A stretch of DNA of 64,000 nt from [Clostridium] clostridioforme AGR2157 (GTDB lineage Bacteria > Bacillota > Clostridia > Lachnospirales > Lachnospiraceae), in NCBI RefSeq assembly GCF_000424325.1, contig NZ_AUJR01000023.1, positions 18,628 through 82,627 on the forward strand. Reading direction: 5' to 3'. A program made the position numbers and the translations under genes. The notes beneath the pieces were generated by a model. The model did no database searches. It saw nothing but the letters and a program-made list of their open reading frames with translations, and was not told the origin of the DNA. Shown piece after piece: positions 1 to 8,210 of this stretch (the first letter of the stretch is position 1; every line of letters begins with the position of its first letter).

Positions 1-752
1 CGGTTCTCAGCTTCCATGAGGAAGATAAGCATTTTATCAGGGAAAATGGAATTAACCACGGCAGGATTTCGGATGAACTGGGAATCTACGGCTCTCCGGC
101 CCTGGCAGAGGATTCCCTGGTGGCCAGGGACTGCATGATAGCCCTGGATACAGGGGCAACCGTGGACATCCAGCATATCAGCTCAGGGCATTCCGTGGAG
201 ATGGTGCGCCTGGCCAAGAAGCTGGGGGCAAAGGTATGGGCCGAGGTGACGCCCCACCATTTTACCCTGACAGAGGAAGCCGTGTTAAAGCACGGAACCC
301 TGGCTAAGATGAACCCGCCGTTAAGGACAGAGACAGACAGGCAGATGCTGATTGAGGGACTTAAGGATGGAACCATTGACATGATTGCCACGGACCATGC
401 GCCCCACAGCAGGGAGGAAAAGGAGCGGCCCCTGACCCAGGCGCCCAGCGGCATACTGGGACTGGAGACTGCCCTGGCCCTGGGAATCACCAATTTGGTG
501 AAGGCAGGCCATCTCACGCTAATGGAGCTCATGGAAAAGATGAGCCTTAATCCGGCCAGACTGTATAAGCTGGACTGCGGGCGCATGGAAGCAGGAGCGC
601 CGGCGGATTTGGTGCTTTTTGATGCGGACAGGCAGTGGACGGTGGAAGGGTTTGAATCCAAGTCAGCCAACAGCCCCTTCCTGGGCGAGACATTGACGGG
701 CAAGGTAATGTATACGGTTTGCAAAGGAAGGGTGGTTTATGGAGAACGGTAA
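1..752 (+). CDS. pyrC: Dihydroorotase, 3' part (gene starts before the window)
   Basis: The open frame runs in from the left edge, so the N-terminal metal-binding part is missing. The visible part follows class I dihydroorotase: a Glu-rich SFHEED segment, then GSPALAED, the IQHISSGHS metal-site region, WAEVTPHHFTLT, and IATDHAPHS with the catalytic Asp. The C-terminal part resembles the usual amidohydrolase beta domain (GAPADLVLFD). The enzyme cyclises N-carbamoyl-aspartate to dihydroorotate in cytoplasmic pyrimidine synthesis. The next, broken, reading frame starts inside its 3' end with a 14 nt overlap, which suggests they were once translated together. The family call is firm; only about two thirds of the protein can be judged. 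Confidence 0.93.
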   Translation, partial: VLSFHEEDKHFIRENGINHGRISDELGIYGSPALAEDSLVARDCMIALDTGATVDIQHISSGHSVEMVRLAKKLGAKVWAEVTPHHFTLTEEAVLKHGTLAKMNPPLRTETDRQMLIEGLKDGTIDMIATDHAPHSREEKERPLTQAPSGILGLETALALGITNLVKAGHLTLMELMEKMSLNPARLYKLDCGRMEAGAPADLVLFDADRQWTVEGFESKSANSPFLGETLTGKVMYTVCKGRVVYGER

Positions 753-1067
753 ACGGAAGTTTGATGTGATTCTTCTGGATGTGGACGGTTTCGCTTTTGG
801 ATTTTGGCATGTCTGAGAGGCAGGGCATGAAGGTGGTCCTTGAACAGTATGGATTTGAGCCCACAGAGGAACGTCTTTTGCTGTACCATGAAATCAATGA
901 GGGATTCTGGTCCGCCTTTGAGCGGGGGGAAGTGACCAAGGATGATTTGGTGTGGCAGAGGTTTGAGGCGTTTTTTGGCCGTCTACGGGACATCGTCCAC
1001 CCAGTACAAGCGGCTGGCTGCTTCCGGCCTGGACGGCTTCATTAAGGAGCTTATGAATTTTTTGTAG
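739..1067 (+). pseudogene. Decayed HAD phosphatase, YjjG-like (frameshift and internal deletion)
   Basis: An ATG at 739 opens a frame with the HAD motif I start (DVILLDVDG) that soon hits a stop. One extra base near 787-790 shifts the frame; the +1 frame then continues LLDFGMSERQGMKVVLEQYG, as expected of a YjjG-type pyrimidine nucleotidase N-terminus. At about 985-995 the sequence jumps to a piece resembling the later motif II region (GTSSTQYKRLAASGLDGF), so the middle has been lost, and the frame ends at 1067 without motifs III and IV. Three lesions in 330 bases make it a remnant. The parent family is inferred from motif order; another HAD subfamily is possible. Confidence 0.72.
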
Positions 1068-1143
1068 GCTCCTGTTTTGCCCTGATTTTTGGGGAGGGGG
1101 ACAGTGCCGCGGATCTTTGTCGGTTTTTCCATATAAAATGTCC

Positions 1144-1172
1144 TTTACACAGACGCTTTAGTGTGCTAATAT
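1144..1172 (+). promoter_or_regulatory. Promoter of the amino acid ABC transporter operon
   Basis: TTTACA (1144-1149) and TAATAT (1167-1172) are separated by 17 bp. The expected transcript start is near 1179, which rules out the in-frame GTG at 1179 as a translation start and supports the ATG at 1242. Confidence 0.65.
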
Positions 1173-1241
1173 GATAGCGTGTCAAAAGAGCATAAGGAGC
1201 CGCTGGACCCGAAACAGCGGAAAAAGAGGAGGACGTATATA

Positions 1242-2135
1242 ATGAAAAAAAGACTTTTTAGCCTGGCCCTTGCATCTGTGATGGCATTATCCCTGGCAGG
1301 ATGCGGCGGTTCACAGAAAGCAGCCACAGCGGCAGAGACAAAGGCAGAAACCGCGCAGACAGCAGCAGACACCTCTGCCAAGGCTGAGGATGCAGCCACG
1401 GAGGCGGACACAAAGGCAGAGGCCGCTGCAGGAAGCGCAGGAGGAACATTGATAGTAGGATTTGACCAGGATTTCCCGCCTATGGGATTCATGGGAGACG
1501 ACGGTGAATATACAGGATTTGACCTGGAGCTGGCCCAGGAGGTGGCAAAGCGTCTGGGACTGGAGTACAAGGCACAGCCCATTGCATGGGATTCCAAGGA
1601 CATGGAGCTGGAGGCAGGCAACATTGACTGTATCTGGAACGGATTTACCATGACAGGGCGTGAGGACGACTATACATGGACAGAGCCGTACATGGCCAAC
1701 ACCCAGGTATTTGTTGTGGCTAAGGATTCCGGTATAGCCAGCCAGGCGGACCTGGCAGGCAAGATTGTAGAGTGCCAGGTGGATTCTTCCGCAGAGGCAG
1801 CGTTAAAGGAAGTCCCCGACCTGACAGCTACCTTCAAGCAGCTGCTTACCACGGCTGATTATAACTCAGCTTTCATGGATTTGGAGCAGGGCGCGGTGGA
1901 CGCCATAGCCATGGACGTAATCGTGGCCGGATATCAGATTCAGCAGAGAAACGCAGACTTCGTTATCCTGGAGGACAGCCTGTCCGCAGAGGAGTACGGA
2001 GTTGGATTCAAGAAGGGCAACACGGAGCTTCGTGACAAGGTACAGGCTACCCTGGAAGAGATGGCTGCGGACGGCACACTTAAGTCCATATCTGAGAAAT
2101 GGTTTGGCGAGGACGTAACTACGATTGGTAAGTAA
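1242..2135 (+). CDS. Polar amino acid ABC transporter, substrate-binding lipoprotein
   Basis: This is a 297-residue family 3 solute-binding protein. A Lys/Arg-rich signal peptide ends in the lipobox LAGC with Cys21 as the lipidated residue. A low-complexity Ala/Thr/Glu linker of about 40 residues follows and then the binding domain, beginning LIVGFDQDFPPMGF, with MTGREDDYTWTEPY in the hinge region. The start at 1242 is chosen because AGAGGAGG lies at 1226-1233 and a signal peptide follows directly; a longer in-frame GTG start lies at the predicted transcript start. It is anchored outside the membrane and delivers a polar amino acid to the permease and ATPase encoded next. The exact amino acid cannot be told. 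Confidence 0.9.
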   Translation: MKKRLFSLALASVMALSLAGCGGSQKAATAAETKAETAQTAADTSAKAEDAATEADTKAEAAAGSAGGTLIVGFDQDFPPMGFMGDDGEYTGFDLELAQEVAKRLGLEYKAQPIAWDSKDMELEAGNIDCIWNGFTMTGREDDYTWTEPYMANTQVFVVAKDSGIASQADLAGKIVECQVDSSAEAALKEVPDLTATFKQLLTTADYNSAFMDLEQGAVDAIAMDVIVAGYQIQQRNADFVILEDSLSAEEYGVGFKKGNTELRDKVQATLEEMAADGTLKSISEKWFGEDVTTIGK

Positions 2136-2137
2136 TA

Positions 2138-2203
2138 AAGGCCGCTGTCTGGACCTGCTGTCCTGCCGGATAATCCGGCGGCAGCTTGTTCCACAGCGGC
2201 TTT
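2138..2203 (+). terminator. Nested hairpin between binding-protein and permease genes
   Basis: An outer stem GCCGCTGT/ACAGCGGC encloses an inner CTGCCGGA/TCCGGCGGCAG stem, and the right arm runs into TTTA. There is no long T-run, so partial termination or mRNA 3'-end protection is likely. That is common where a binding protein is needed in excess over its permease. Confidence 0.5.
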
Positions 2204-2237
2204 ATACGGCATAAATATTAAAGGCAGGTACGAAGTT

Positions 2238-2897
2238 ATGGGTAAAATGACAATTGAACAGATGATGATTCAGTTGGCAGGAGGTATGGGAACCAGTATC
2301 CAGATATTCCTGGTGACACTTATATTTTCCCTTCCACTGGGCCTTTTGGTGGCCTTTGGGCGCATGTCCAAAAACCGGCTGCTTCAGGCCATTGTCAAGG
2401 TATACATATCCATAATGAGAGGTACGCCCCTGATGCTGCAGCTCATGGTGGTGTATTTCGGACCCTATTATCTGTTCCGCATCAAGGTGGGCAGCGGCTA
2501 CCGGCTGTGGGCCACCTTCATTGGATTTGTAATCAACTATGCTGCCTATTTTGCTGAAATCTACAGAAGCGGCATCCAGTCCATGCCTGTGGGCCAGTAC
2601 GAGGCGGCTCAGATTCTGGGCTACAGCCGGTTCCAGACCTTTTTCAAAATCATACTGCCCCAGGTCATCAAACGGATTCTTCCGTCTGTGACCAACGAGG
2701 TCATCACCCTGGTCAAGGACACCTCCCTGGCCTTTACTCTCAGCGTGGCGGAGATGTTCTCCATAGCCAAAGCCCTGGCAGCGTCCCAGACCAACATGAT
2801 TCCCTTTGTGGCCGCCGGTCTGTTCTACTATATTTTCAACCTGGTAGTGGCAGTTGGAATGGAGTGGGTTGAGAAAAAAATGGATTATTACCGTTAG
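2238..2897 (+). CDS. Polar amino acid ABC transporter permease
   Basis: This 219-residue membrane protein belongs to the HisM/GlnP permease family. It has about five hydrophobic segments, and the cytoplasmic EAA loop that docks the ATPase is seen around residues 117-140 ([16 protein letters not shown]). It begins ATGGGTAAAATG after a modest Shine-Dalgarno (AAGGCAGG). The [12 protein letters not shown] segment is the usual family signature near residue 60. It lies 102 bases behind the binding lipoprotein and 20 bases before the ATPase, so the three form one importer. Probably a homodimer, as no second permease gene is present. Confidence 0.93.
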   Translation: MGKMTIEQMMIQLAGGMGTSIQIFLVTLIFSLPLGLLVAFGRMSKNRLLQAIVKVYISIMRGTPLMLQLMVVYFGPYYLFRIKVGSGYRLWATFIGFVINYAAYFAEIYRSGIQSMPVGQYEAAQILGYSRFQTFFKIILPQVIKRILPSVTNEVITLVKDTSLAFTLSVAEMFSIAKALAASQTNMIPFVAAGLFYYIFNLVVAVGMEWVEKKMDYYR

Positions 2898-2917
2898 GAA
2901 CAGGAGGATTGTGGATT

Positions 2918-3682
2918 ATGAAGCTGCTGGAATTAAATCATGTGGAAAAGTCATTTGACGGCCTGAGCGTCATAAAGGATATATCCCTCAGTGTGGAGGA
3001 GGGGGAAATCGTGTCTGTCATCGGTCCTTCCGGTTCGGGAAAATCCACCCTGCTGCGGTGCGCTACCATGCTGGAGACCATGGACAGCGGGGAAGTGATA
3101 TACCTGGGAAAGCGGGCGGCCTGGACAGAGGACGGAAAGGCCGTGTACGCGTCAAAGAAGGATTTAAAGGAAATTCAGAGCCAGTATGGACTGGTATTCC
3201 AGAATTTCAACCTGTTCCCCCACTACTCTGTCATGAAGAACATCACGGATGCTCCCATCCATGTGCAGAAAAGGGATAAGGCGCAGGTATATGAGGAAGC
3301 CAGGGCACTGCTTAGGAAGATGGGTCTGGAGGATAAGGAAAATGCGTTTCCATGCCAGCTGTCCGGCGGCCAGTGCCAGCGAGTGGCCATTGCCAGGGCA
3401 TTGGCGCTGAATCCCAAGATACTGTTTTTTGACGAACCCACCTCGGCCCTGGACCCGGAGCTGACCGGGGAGGTTCTTAAGGTGATTAAGTCCCTGGCAG
3501 ACCTTGACATCGCCATGGTCATAGTCACCCATGAGATGGCCTTTGCAAGGGATATATCGGACCGCGTGGTATTCATGGCGGGCGGCGTTATTGTGGAGGA
3601 GGGGACGCCGGAGCAGGTGTTTGCTTCGGATAATGAGAGGACCCAGAGCTTTTTGGGGCGGTATGGGGCTTTGCTGGATTAA
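2918..3682 (+). CDS. Polar amino acid ABC transporter ATPase
   Basis: This 254-residue ATPase of the GlnQ/HisP family energises the importer. Walker A is GPSGSGKST, the signature is LSGGQCQR (Cys where Gln is usual), Walker B is [13 protein letters not shown], and the switch His lies in VTHEM. The ATG at 2918 is taken as the start because AGGAGG at 2902-2907 is ten bases before it; an in-frame TTG at 2909 is too close to that site. An insert of about ten residues after the first strand region ([12 protein letters not shown]) is a family variation. It is the last gene of the three-gene operon. Confidence 0.93.
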   Translation: MKLLELNHVEKSFDGLSVIKDISLSVEEGEIVSVIGPSGSGKSTLLRCATMLETMDSGEVIYLGKRAAWTEDGKAVYASKKDLKEIQSQYGLVFQNFNLFPHYSVMKNITDAPIHVQKRDKAQVYEEARALLRKMGLEDKENAFPCQLSGGQCQRVAIARALALNPKILFFDEPTSALDPELTGEVLKVIKSLADLDIAMVIVTHEMAFARDISDRVVFMAGGVIVEEGTPEQVFASDNERTQSFLGRYGALLD

Positions 3683-3819
3683 TTTTAAACAATATGATAT
3701 TCACAGACAGATACTATAAGAGGCATCTATGTAGCTTTTTGGTTTAGCTGCACTATCTGACGATAGAGAAAGAATAAGGCGTATGGAGCTATCCATATCC
3801 CATAACCTTTCGATAGCGT

Positions 3820-3921
3820 TCAAATAGTGCGGTTTTTTTTGTGGTAAACTTCTAAAACCATCATAGAAGTGCCACACTCCGGGCATCTGAGCGGATCATT
3901 GGACAAATTTAAGGCGCACTT
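3820..3921 (-). other. Possible zinc-ribbon fragment of a lost gene
   Basis: Within the 430-base gap 3683-4112 the minus strand holds a 33-codon open stretch reading RCPECGTSMMVLEVYHKK with a Cys-x2-Cys pair, ending at a stop. It has no start or ribosome site. A C-terminal zinc ribbon of a transposase would look like this, but the fragment is too short to assign. The rest of the gap is AT-rich, with a promoter at 4013-4041 and nothing else recognised. Confidence 0.2.
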
Positions 3922-4012
3922 TCAGTTGGATAATATGCATATATAAATATTGAAAATATAGTAAAAAATATGCAATAGTTCAGAATAACAAAAGAAATGT
4001 AAGAATAACAAA

Positions 4013-4041
4013 TGGAAAAATGCACAGTAAAATCATATAAT
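4013..4041 (+). promoter_or_regulatory. Probable promoter of the AfuABC-type transporter operon
   Basis: TGGAAA (4013-4018), a 17 bp spacer and a perfect TATAAT (4036-4041) lie 72 bases before the binding-protein start. The -35 match is weak, which would fit activation by the AraC-type response regulator encoded downstream; that link is inference. Confidence 0.5.
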
Positions 4042-4112
4042 ACGACTATCGGAGGTAAAAACTCCCAATGAATACGTGAACTGAAAATATGATATAAAAG
4101 GAGAGGTGTATT

Positions 4113-5237
4113 ATGAAGAAACGGTTTTTAGCAGCTTCACTGGCAACAATGATGATTTTAAGCCTGGCAGCTTGCGGCGGCGAAAAGGCGGCCGATATCA
4201 CGGCAGCTCCTGCAGCCACAGAGGCGCCGGCTGATACCAAGGCTGAGGACAAGGCAGAGGAGACCAAGGCAGAGGCTAAAGCCGCAGGCGAGAAGGCTCC
4301 TGAGGATTATAAGGGAACCGTAGTGGTATATTCGCCCCATGACGCAGATCCTCTGAATGCAGGCGTTAACCTGTTCATGGAGAAATATCCCAATGTTAAG
4401 GTTGAGGTAGTGGCGGCAGGTACCGGCGAGCTGTGCAACCGTATTGCTGCCGAGACAGCCAATCCCATCGCGGATGTACTGTGGGGCGGAGGCGCTGACT
4501 CCCTGGCAGCTTTCAAGGAATATTTTGAGCCCTATGTATGCGCTAACGACGAATTCATAGGCGCTGCTTACAAGGACCCGGACGGACTGTGGATTGGCGA
4601 GAGTCCGCTGCCAATGGTTATCTTCTATAACAAGGACCTGATTGAGAAGGACGGCCTGACCATTCCTGAGACATGGGAAGACCTGACAAAGCCTGAGTGG
4701 AAGGGCAAGATTGCGTACTGTCTGCCATCCAAATCAGGTTCCGCTTATACACAGTTATGTACCATGATTCTGGGCCATGGCGGCAAGGAAGACGGATGGG
4801 ATTTCATCAAGAAATTATATGATAACCTGGACGGAAAGATTGTTGACTCTTCAGGCAAGTGCCATAAGATGGTGGCTGACGGAGAGTTCTATGTAGGACT
4901 GACCCTGGAGAAGGCTGCTGTGCAGTACAAGGATGACCCGTCTGTAGGATTTGCATATCCTAAGGATGGAACCAGCGCTGTACCGGATGGCGTGGCCCTG
5001 GTTAAGGGATGCCCCAATGAGGAGAACGCTAAGCTGTTTATTGATTTCGTTACATCCAAAGAGTGCCAGACAGAGCAGAGTGGAAATTGGGGACGCCGTC
5101 CTGTAAGAAGCGACATGGAAGTTGGGGAAGGCATGGCTAAACTGGAAGATATTCCGCTGGTTGACTATGATTTTGACTGGGCAGCCAATGAGAAGGAAGT
5201 CATCATTGAGCGCTTCAATGACATCATGGTAGATTAA
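4113..5237 (+). CDS. AfuA/FbpA-family substrate-binding lipoprotein
   Basis: This 374-residue binding protein has a signal peptide with lipobox LAAC (Cys21), an Ala/Glu/Lys-rich linker to about residue 65, and a family 1/AfuA-type domain starting GTVVVYSPHDADP. Segments such as IADVLWGGGADS, LPMVIFYNKDL and a C-terminal GRRPVRSD are typical. The family includes ferric-iron binders and binders of phosphorylated sugars, phosphoglycerate or phosphonates. The adjacent Tyr-Tyr pair that coordinates iron in FbpA is not apparent by eye, and a phosphohexomutase gene follows the transporter, so a sugar phosphate is the favoured ligand (inference). The ribosome site AAAGGAGAGG precedes the ATG. It is paralogous to the lipoprotein at 9850-11007. 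Confidence 0.85.
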   Translation: MKKRFLAASLATMMILSLAACGGEKAADITAAPAATEAPADTKAEDKAEETKAEAKAAGEKAPEDYKGTVVVYSPHDADPLNAGVNLFMEKYPNVKVEVVAAGTGELCNRIAAETANPIADVLWGGGADSLAAFKEYFEPYVCANDEFIGAAYKDPDGLWIGESPLPMVIFYNKDLIEKDGLTIPETWEDLTKPEWKGKIAYCLPSKSGSAYTQLCTMILGHGGKEDGWDFIKKLYDNLDGKIVDSSGKCHKMVADGEFYVGLTLEKAAVQYKDDPSVGFAYPKDGTSAVPDGVALVKGCPNEENAKLFIDFVTSKECQTEQSGNWGRRPVRSDMEVGEGMAKLEDIPLVDYDFDWAANEKEVIIERFNDIMVD

Positions 5238-5294
5238 AACTGTGGGAGTATTGCGTATATATAAGCAGTAGAGATATAGAATCAGAGTAACACG

Positions 5295-5338
5295 GTGAAA
5301 AGGCTGTCCGGACCCGGAAGGGCGGGACAGTCTTTCAC
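5295..5338 (+). terminator. Stem-loop after the AfuA-type gene
   Basis: GTGAAAAGGCTGTCC pairs with GGGACAGTCTTTCAC around a 14-base loop. No T-run follows, so it probably stabilises the upstream message or causes partial termination before the ATPase gene. Confidence 0.5.
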
Positions 5339-5415
5339 GTAAAGGGTATAATTGTATCGGGATTGGAAGATGGGCCGGGAGACAGGCAGCGTCAGCATAT
5401 AAGGAGGAAACTGGT

Positions 5416-6495
5416 ATGAGCCATGATGTTATCATAAAGGACGCCGTTAAGAGGTACGGTGATTTTACAGCGTTAAAGGGAGTGAATCTGGAGATAAAAC
5501 AGGGCGAATTTTTTACACTGTTAGGGCCCTCCGGATGCGGCAAGACCACGTTGCTTAGAATGATAGCGGGTTTTAACAGCGTGGATGGCGGAGAGATCTG
5601 CTTCGACGACAAGGTTATCAATAACCTGGAGGCCCACAAAAGGGATATCGGCATGGTGTTTCAGAACTATGCCATTTTCCCCCATCTGACCGTGGCAGAA
5701 AATGTGGCCTATGGCTTAAAGGCAAAGAAATATCCCAAAGACCAGATTCCCGGCAAGGTGGAGGAGGCCCTTGACCTGGTTCAGATTAAGAATCTGAAAG
5801 ACAGAAGGCCCAACGAGCTGTCAGGCGGGCAGCAGCAGAGGGTGGCCCTGGCAAGGGCATTTGTCATAGAGCCTGGCGTGCTGCTGATGGATGAACCGCT
5901 GTCCAATCTGGATGCAAAGCTCAGGGTGCAGATGAGGACGGTGATCAAAAAGCTGCAGCGCCGGCTGGGAATCACCACCATCTACGTGACCCATGACCAG
6001 GAGGAGGCACTGGCCATCTCTGACCGTATAGCGGTCATCAAAGAGGGCGAGGTGATGCAGGTGGGCTCCCCGGAGAGTATATACAAAAAACCACAGAATA
6101 CATTTGTGGCAGGATTCATAGGGGTCTCCAATTTCGTGGAATGTGATGTGAACGGTGAAAATCCGGCAGCAGCAGTTCTTGACATTAAGGGCGAATGCAC
6201 GATTACATGCAGTCTGAATGCTCCCTTTAAGGGAAAGGGAATCATTTCAGCCAGGCCGGAGCAGCTGTTCTTTGACGAAAAGGAAGGTCTGCCGGGAAAA
6301 ATCGTGATCTCCACCTTCCTGGGAGATTTCATTGAATATGAGATTGGATTGGATAACGGACAGACCGTACAGCTCAACGAGTACACGAAGGATGTCCGGG
6401 AGCTGCGCCCGGACGGACAGCGGGTCAAGGTCAACTTCGATATCAACGCGGTAGGAGTTTACGACGCCCGGACCCAGGAGGTGATTTCATGGTAA
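5416..6495 (+). CDS. ABC transporter ATPase, FbpC/PotA type
   Basis: This is a 359-residue ATPase of the iron/spermidine/putrescine/sugar-phosphate group. It has Walker A GPSGCGKTT, signature LSGGQQQR, Walker B VLLMDEPLSNLDA and switch VTHDQEEA. A C-terminal TOBE-like regulatory domain occupies about residues 240-359. AAGGAGG lies 9 bases before the ATG. The stop overlaps the permease start by 7 bases, showing translational coupling. Together with 4113-5237 and 6489-8141 it forms a complete importer. The ATPase does not reveal the substrate. Confidence 0.92.
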   Translation: MSHDVIIKDAVKRYGDFTALKGVNLEIKQGEFFTLLGPSGCGKTTLLRMIAGFNSVDGGEICFDDKVINNLEAHKRDIGMVFQNYAIFPHLTVAENVAYGLKAKKYPKDQIPGKVEEALDLVQIKNLKDRRPNELSGGQQQRVALARAFVIEPGVLLMDEPLSNLDAKLRVQMRTVIKKLQRRLGITTIYVTHDQEEALAISDRIAVIKEGEVMQVGSPESIYKKPQNTFVAGFIGVSNFVECDVNGENPAAAVLDIKGECTITCSLNAPFKGKGIISARPEQLFFDEKEGLPGKIVISTFLGDFIEYEIGLDNGQTVQLNEYTKDVRELRPDGQRVKVNFDINAVGVYDARTQEVISW

Positions 6496-8141
6496 AGTCG
6501 CAAAAAAAGCTGGACTTTTGGTTCTGGGTCAAGGTACTGGTAGTGGGATTTATGCTGATTTTCCTGTTTTACCCGTTCTGTACCCTGATAACACGAAGCT
6601 TCTTTTCAAAAAACGCAGCCGGTTTTACCCTGGAGAACTATGTCCGGTTCTTTACAAAAAAATACTATTACAATGCCCTTGGGCGAAGCCTGTTCGTGTC
6701 CGTAGTCACTACCCTCACAACCTTGGTGGTGGGTGTGCCCATCGCCTATGTCATGTCCAGATATAATGTGGTGGGAAAAAGGTTCATCCACATTTTCATC
6801 ATCATGAGCCTTATGAGCCCGCCGTTTATCGGGGCTTACAGCTGGATTACACTGTTTGGACGCTCCGGTTTTATCACCAGCCTGTTTGCAGATATCGGCA
6901 TCCATCTGCCCAGTATTTACGGCAAGATGGGTATTATCATCGTATTTACCTTTAAGCTGTTCCCCTATGTGTATCTGTACGCCTCAGGCGCCATGGGAAG
7001 CATTGATTCCAGCCTGGAGGAGGCCGCGGAGAATCTGGGAAGCAATAAGTTTCGCAGGCTGTGGACCATTACCCTGCCAGTGGTGCTTCCGTCCATCGCG
7101 GCAGGGGCCATCATGGTATTCATGACCAGTCTGGCTGATTTCGGAACACCCATGCTCATCGGCGAGGGCTACATGGTCCTTCCGGTTCTGGTATACAATG
7201 AATACATGAGTGAGATTGGCGGCAACGCCCACCTGGCCAGCGCATTGTCTGTTATCATCGTAATCTGTTCCGCCACGGTGCTGCTGGTGCAGAAGTATTA
7301 TGTATCTAGAAAGAATTACGTCATGACAGCCATGCGTCCCCCCAAGGAAGAAGTGCTTCACGGATTCAAGCGTTTCCTGGTCACATTCCCTGTGATGATG
7401 GTTACCTTTGTGGGAATCCTGCCTCAGATTGTGGTGCTCATCACCAGCTTTATCAAATGTGATTTCACGGGCTTCCGGAAAGGGTTCAGCCTGGGCAGCT
7501 ATATCACCATATTTAACCGCCTGTGGACCAACATCAGGAATACCTTTGTATTTTCCACTGTTGCCATTGTGTTCATCATAGCGCTGGGTATGCTGATTTC
7601 CTATATTGTGGTCCGCCAGAAGGGCGTGGCCGGGCAGCTGATGGACTTAATTATTATGTTCCCATTTGTCATTCCCGGAGCTGTTCTTGGTATCAGCTTA
7701 ATCGTCGCATTCAATAAGCCTCCGGTGGTTCTTACAGGTACGGCCCTGATCATCATTATCGCCTTTGTGGTCAGAAAGTTACCCTATACGGTGCGGTCCG
7801 GAAGCGCCTTCCTGCAGCAGCTGGACCCAAGTGTGGAGGAGGCGTCCATCAGTCTGGGAGTGTCACCCATGAAGACCTTCGGCAAGGTGACCGCTAGGCT
7901 CATGGCGCCCGGTGTCCTGTCCGGAGCCATCCTCAGCTGGATTACCTGTATCAATGAGCTGTCATCCAGCGTTATGCTCTATGGCGGCAAGACAAGTACC
8001 ATCTCCGTAGCTATCTATACTGAGGTGGTCCGCAACAGCTATGGCACGGCCGCTGCGCTGGCATCGATTCTGACTGTGAGCACGGTTGTCATGCTGCTGA
8101 TATTCCTGAAGGTGAGCAAAGGAAAGGTGTCAATCGTGTAG
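6489..8141 (+). CDS. ABC transporter permease, two-domain FbpB/AfuB type
   Basis: This 550-residue protein carries two fused permease domains. Each has about six membrane helices and its own EAA loop (SLEEAAENLGSNKFRR near residue 180 and SVEEASISLGVSPMKTF near residue 455). Duplicated permeases of this kind are the rule in FbpB, AfuB and ThiP, so one polypeptide makes the whole channel. It starts inside the ATPase gene with a 7-base overlap. A good terminator follows at 8149-8186. Confidence 0.92.
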   Translation: MVKSQKKLDFWFWVKVLVVGFMLIFLFYPFCTLITRSFFSKNAAGFTLENYVRFFTKKYYYNALGRSLFVSVVTTLTTLVVGVPIAYVMSRYNVVGKRFIHIFIIMSLMSPPFIGAYSWITLFGRSGFITSLFADIGIHLPSIYGKMGIIIVFTFKLFPYVYLYASGAMGSIDSSLEEAAENLGSNKFRRLWTITLPVVLPSIAAGAIMVFMTSLADFGTPMLIGEGYMVLPVLVYNEYMSEIGGNAHLASALSVIIVICSATVLLVQKYYVSRKNYVMTAMRPPKEEVLHGFKRFLVTFPVMMVTFVGILPQIVVLITSFIKCDFTGFRKGFSLGSYITIFNRLWTNIRNTFVFSTVAIVFIIALGMLISYIVVRQKGVAGQLMDLIIMFPFVIPGAVLGISLIVAFNKPPVVLTGTALIIIIAFVVRKLPYTVRSGSAFLQQLDPSVEEASISLGVSPMKTFGKVTARLMAPGVLSGAILSWITCINELSSSVMLYGGKTSTISVAIYTEVVRNSYGTAAALASILTVSTVVMLLIFLKVSKGKVSIV

Positions 8142-8148
8142 TATGTGC

Positions 8149-8186
8149 AAAAGCCTGAAGCGTTTTGTGGAAACCTTCAGGCTTTT
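8149..8186 (+). terminator. Rho-independent terminator of the AfuABC-type operon
   Basis: A perfect 12-bp stem AAAAGCCTGAAG/CTTCAGGCTTTT with a 14-base loop ends in a short T tract. Because of the A-tract on the left it could work in both directions. Confidence 0.7.
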
Positions 8187-8210
8187 ATGAGGAAAATGAG
8201 GAGAAAACAT

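Noticed and set aside
4113..8141. Ferric iron transporter as the default name
   Set aside because: The Tyr pair for iron is not apparent and the neighbours point to phosphorylated sugars; kept only as an alternative.
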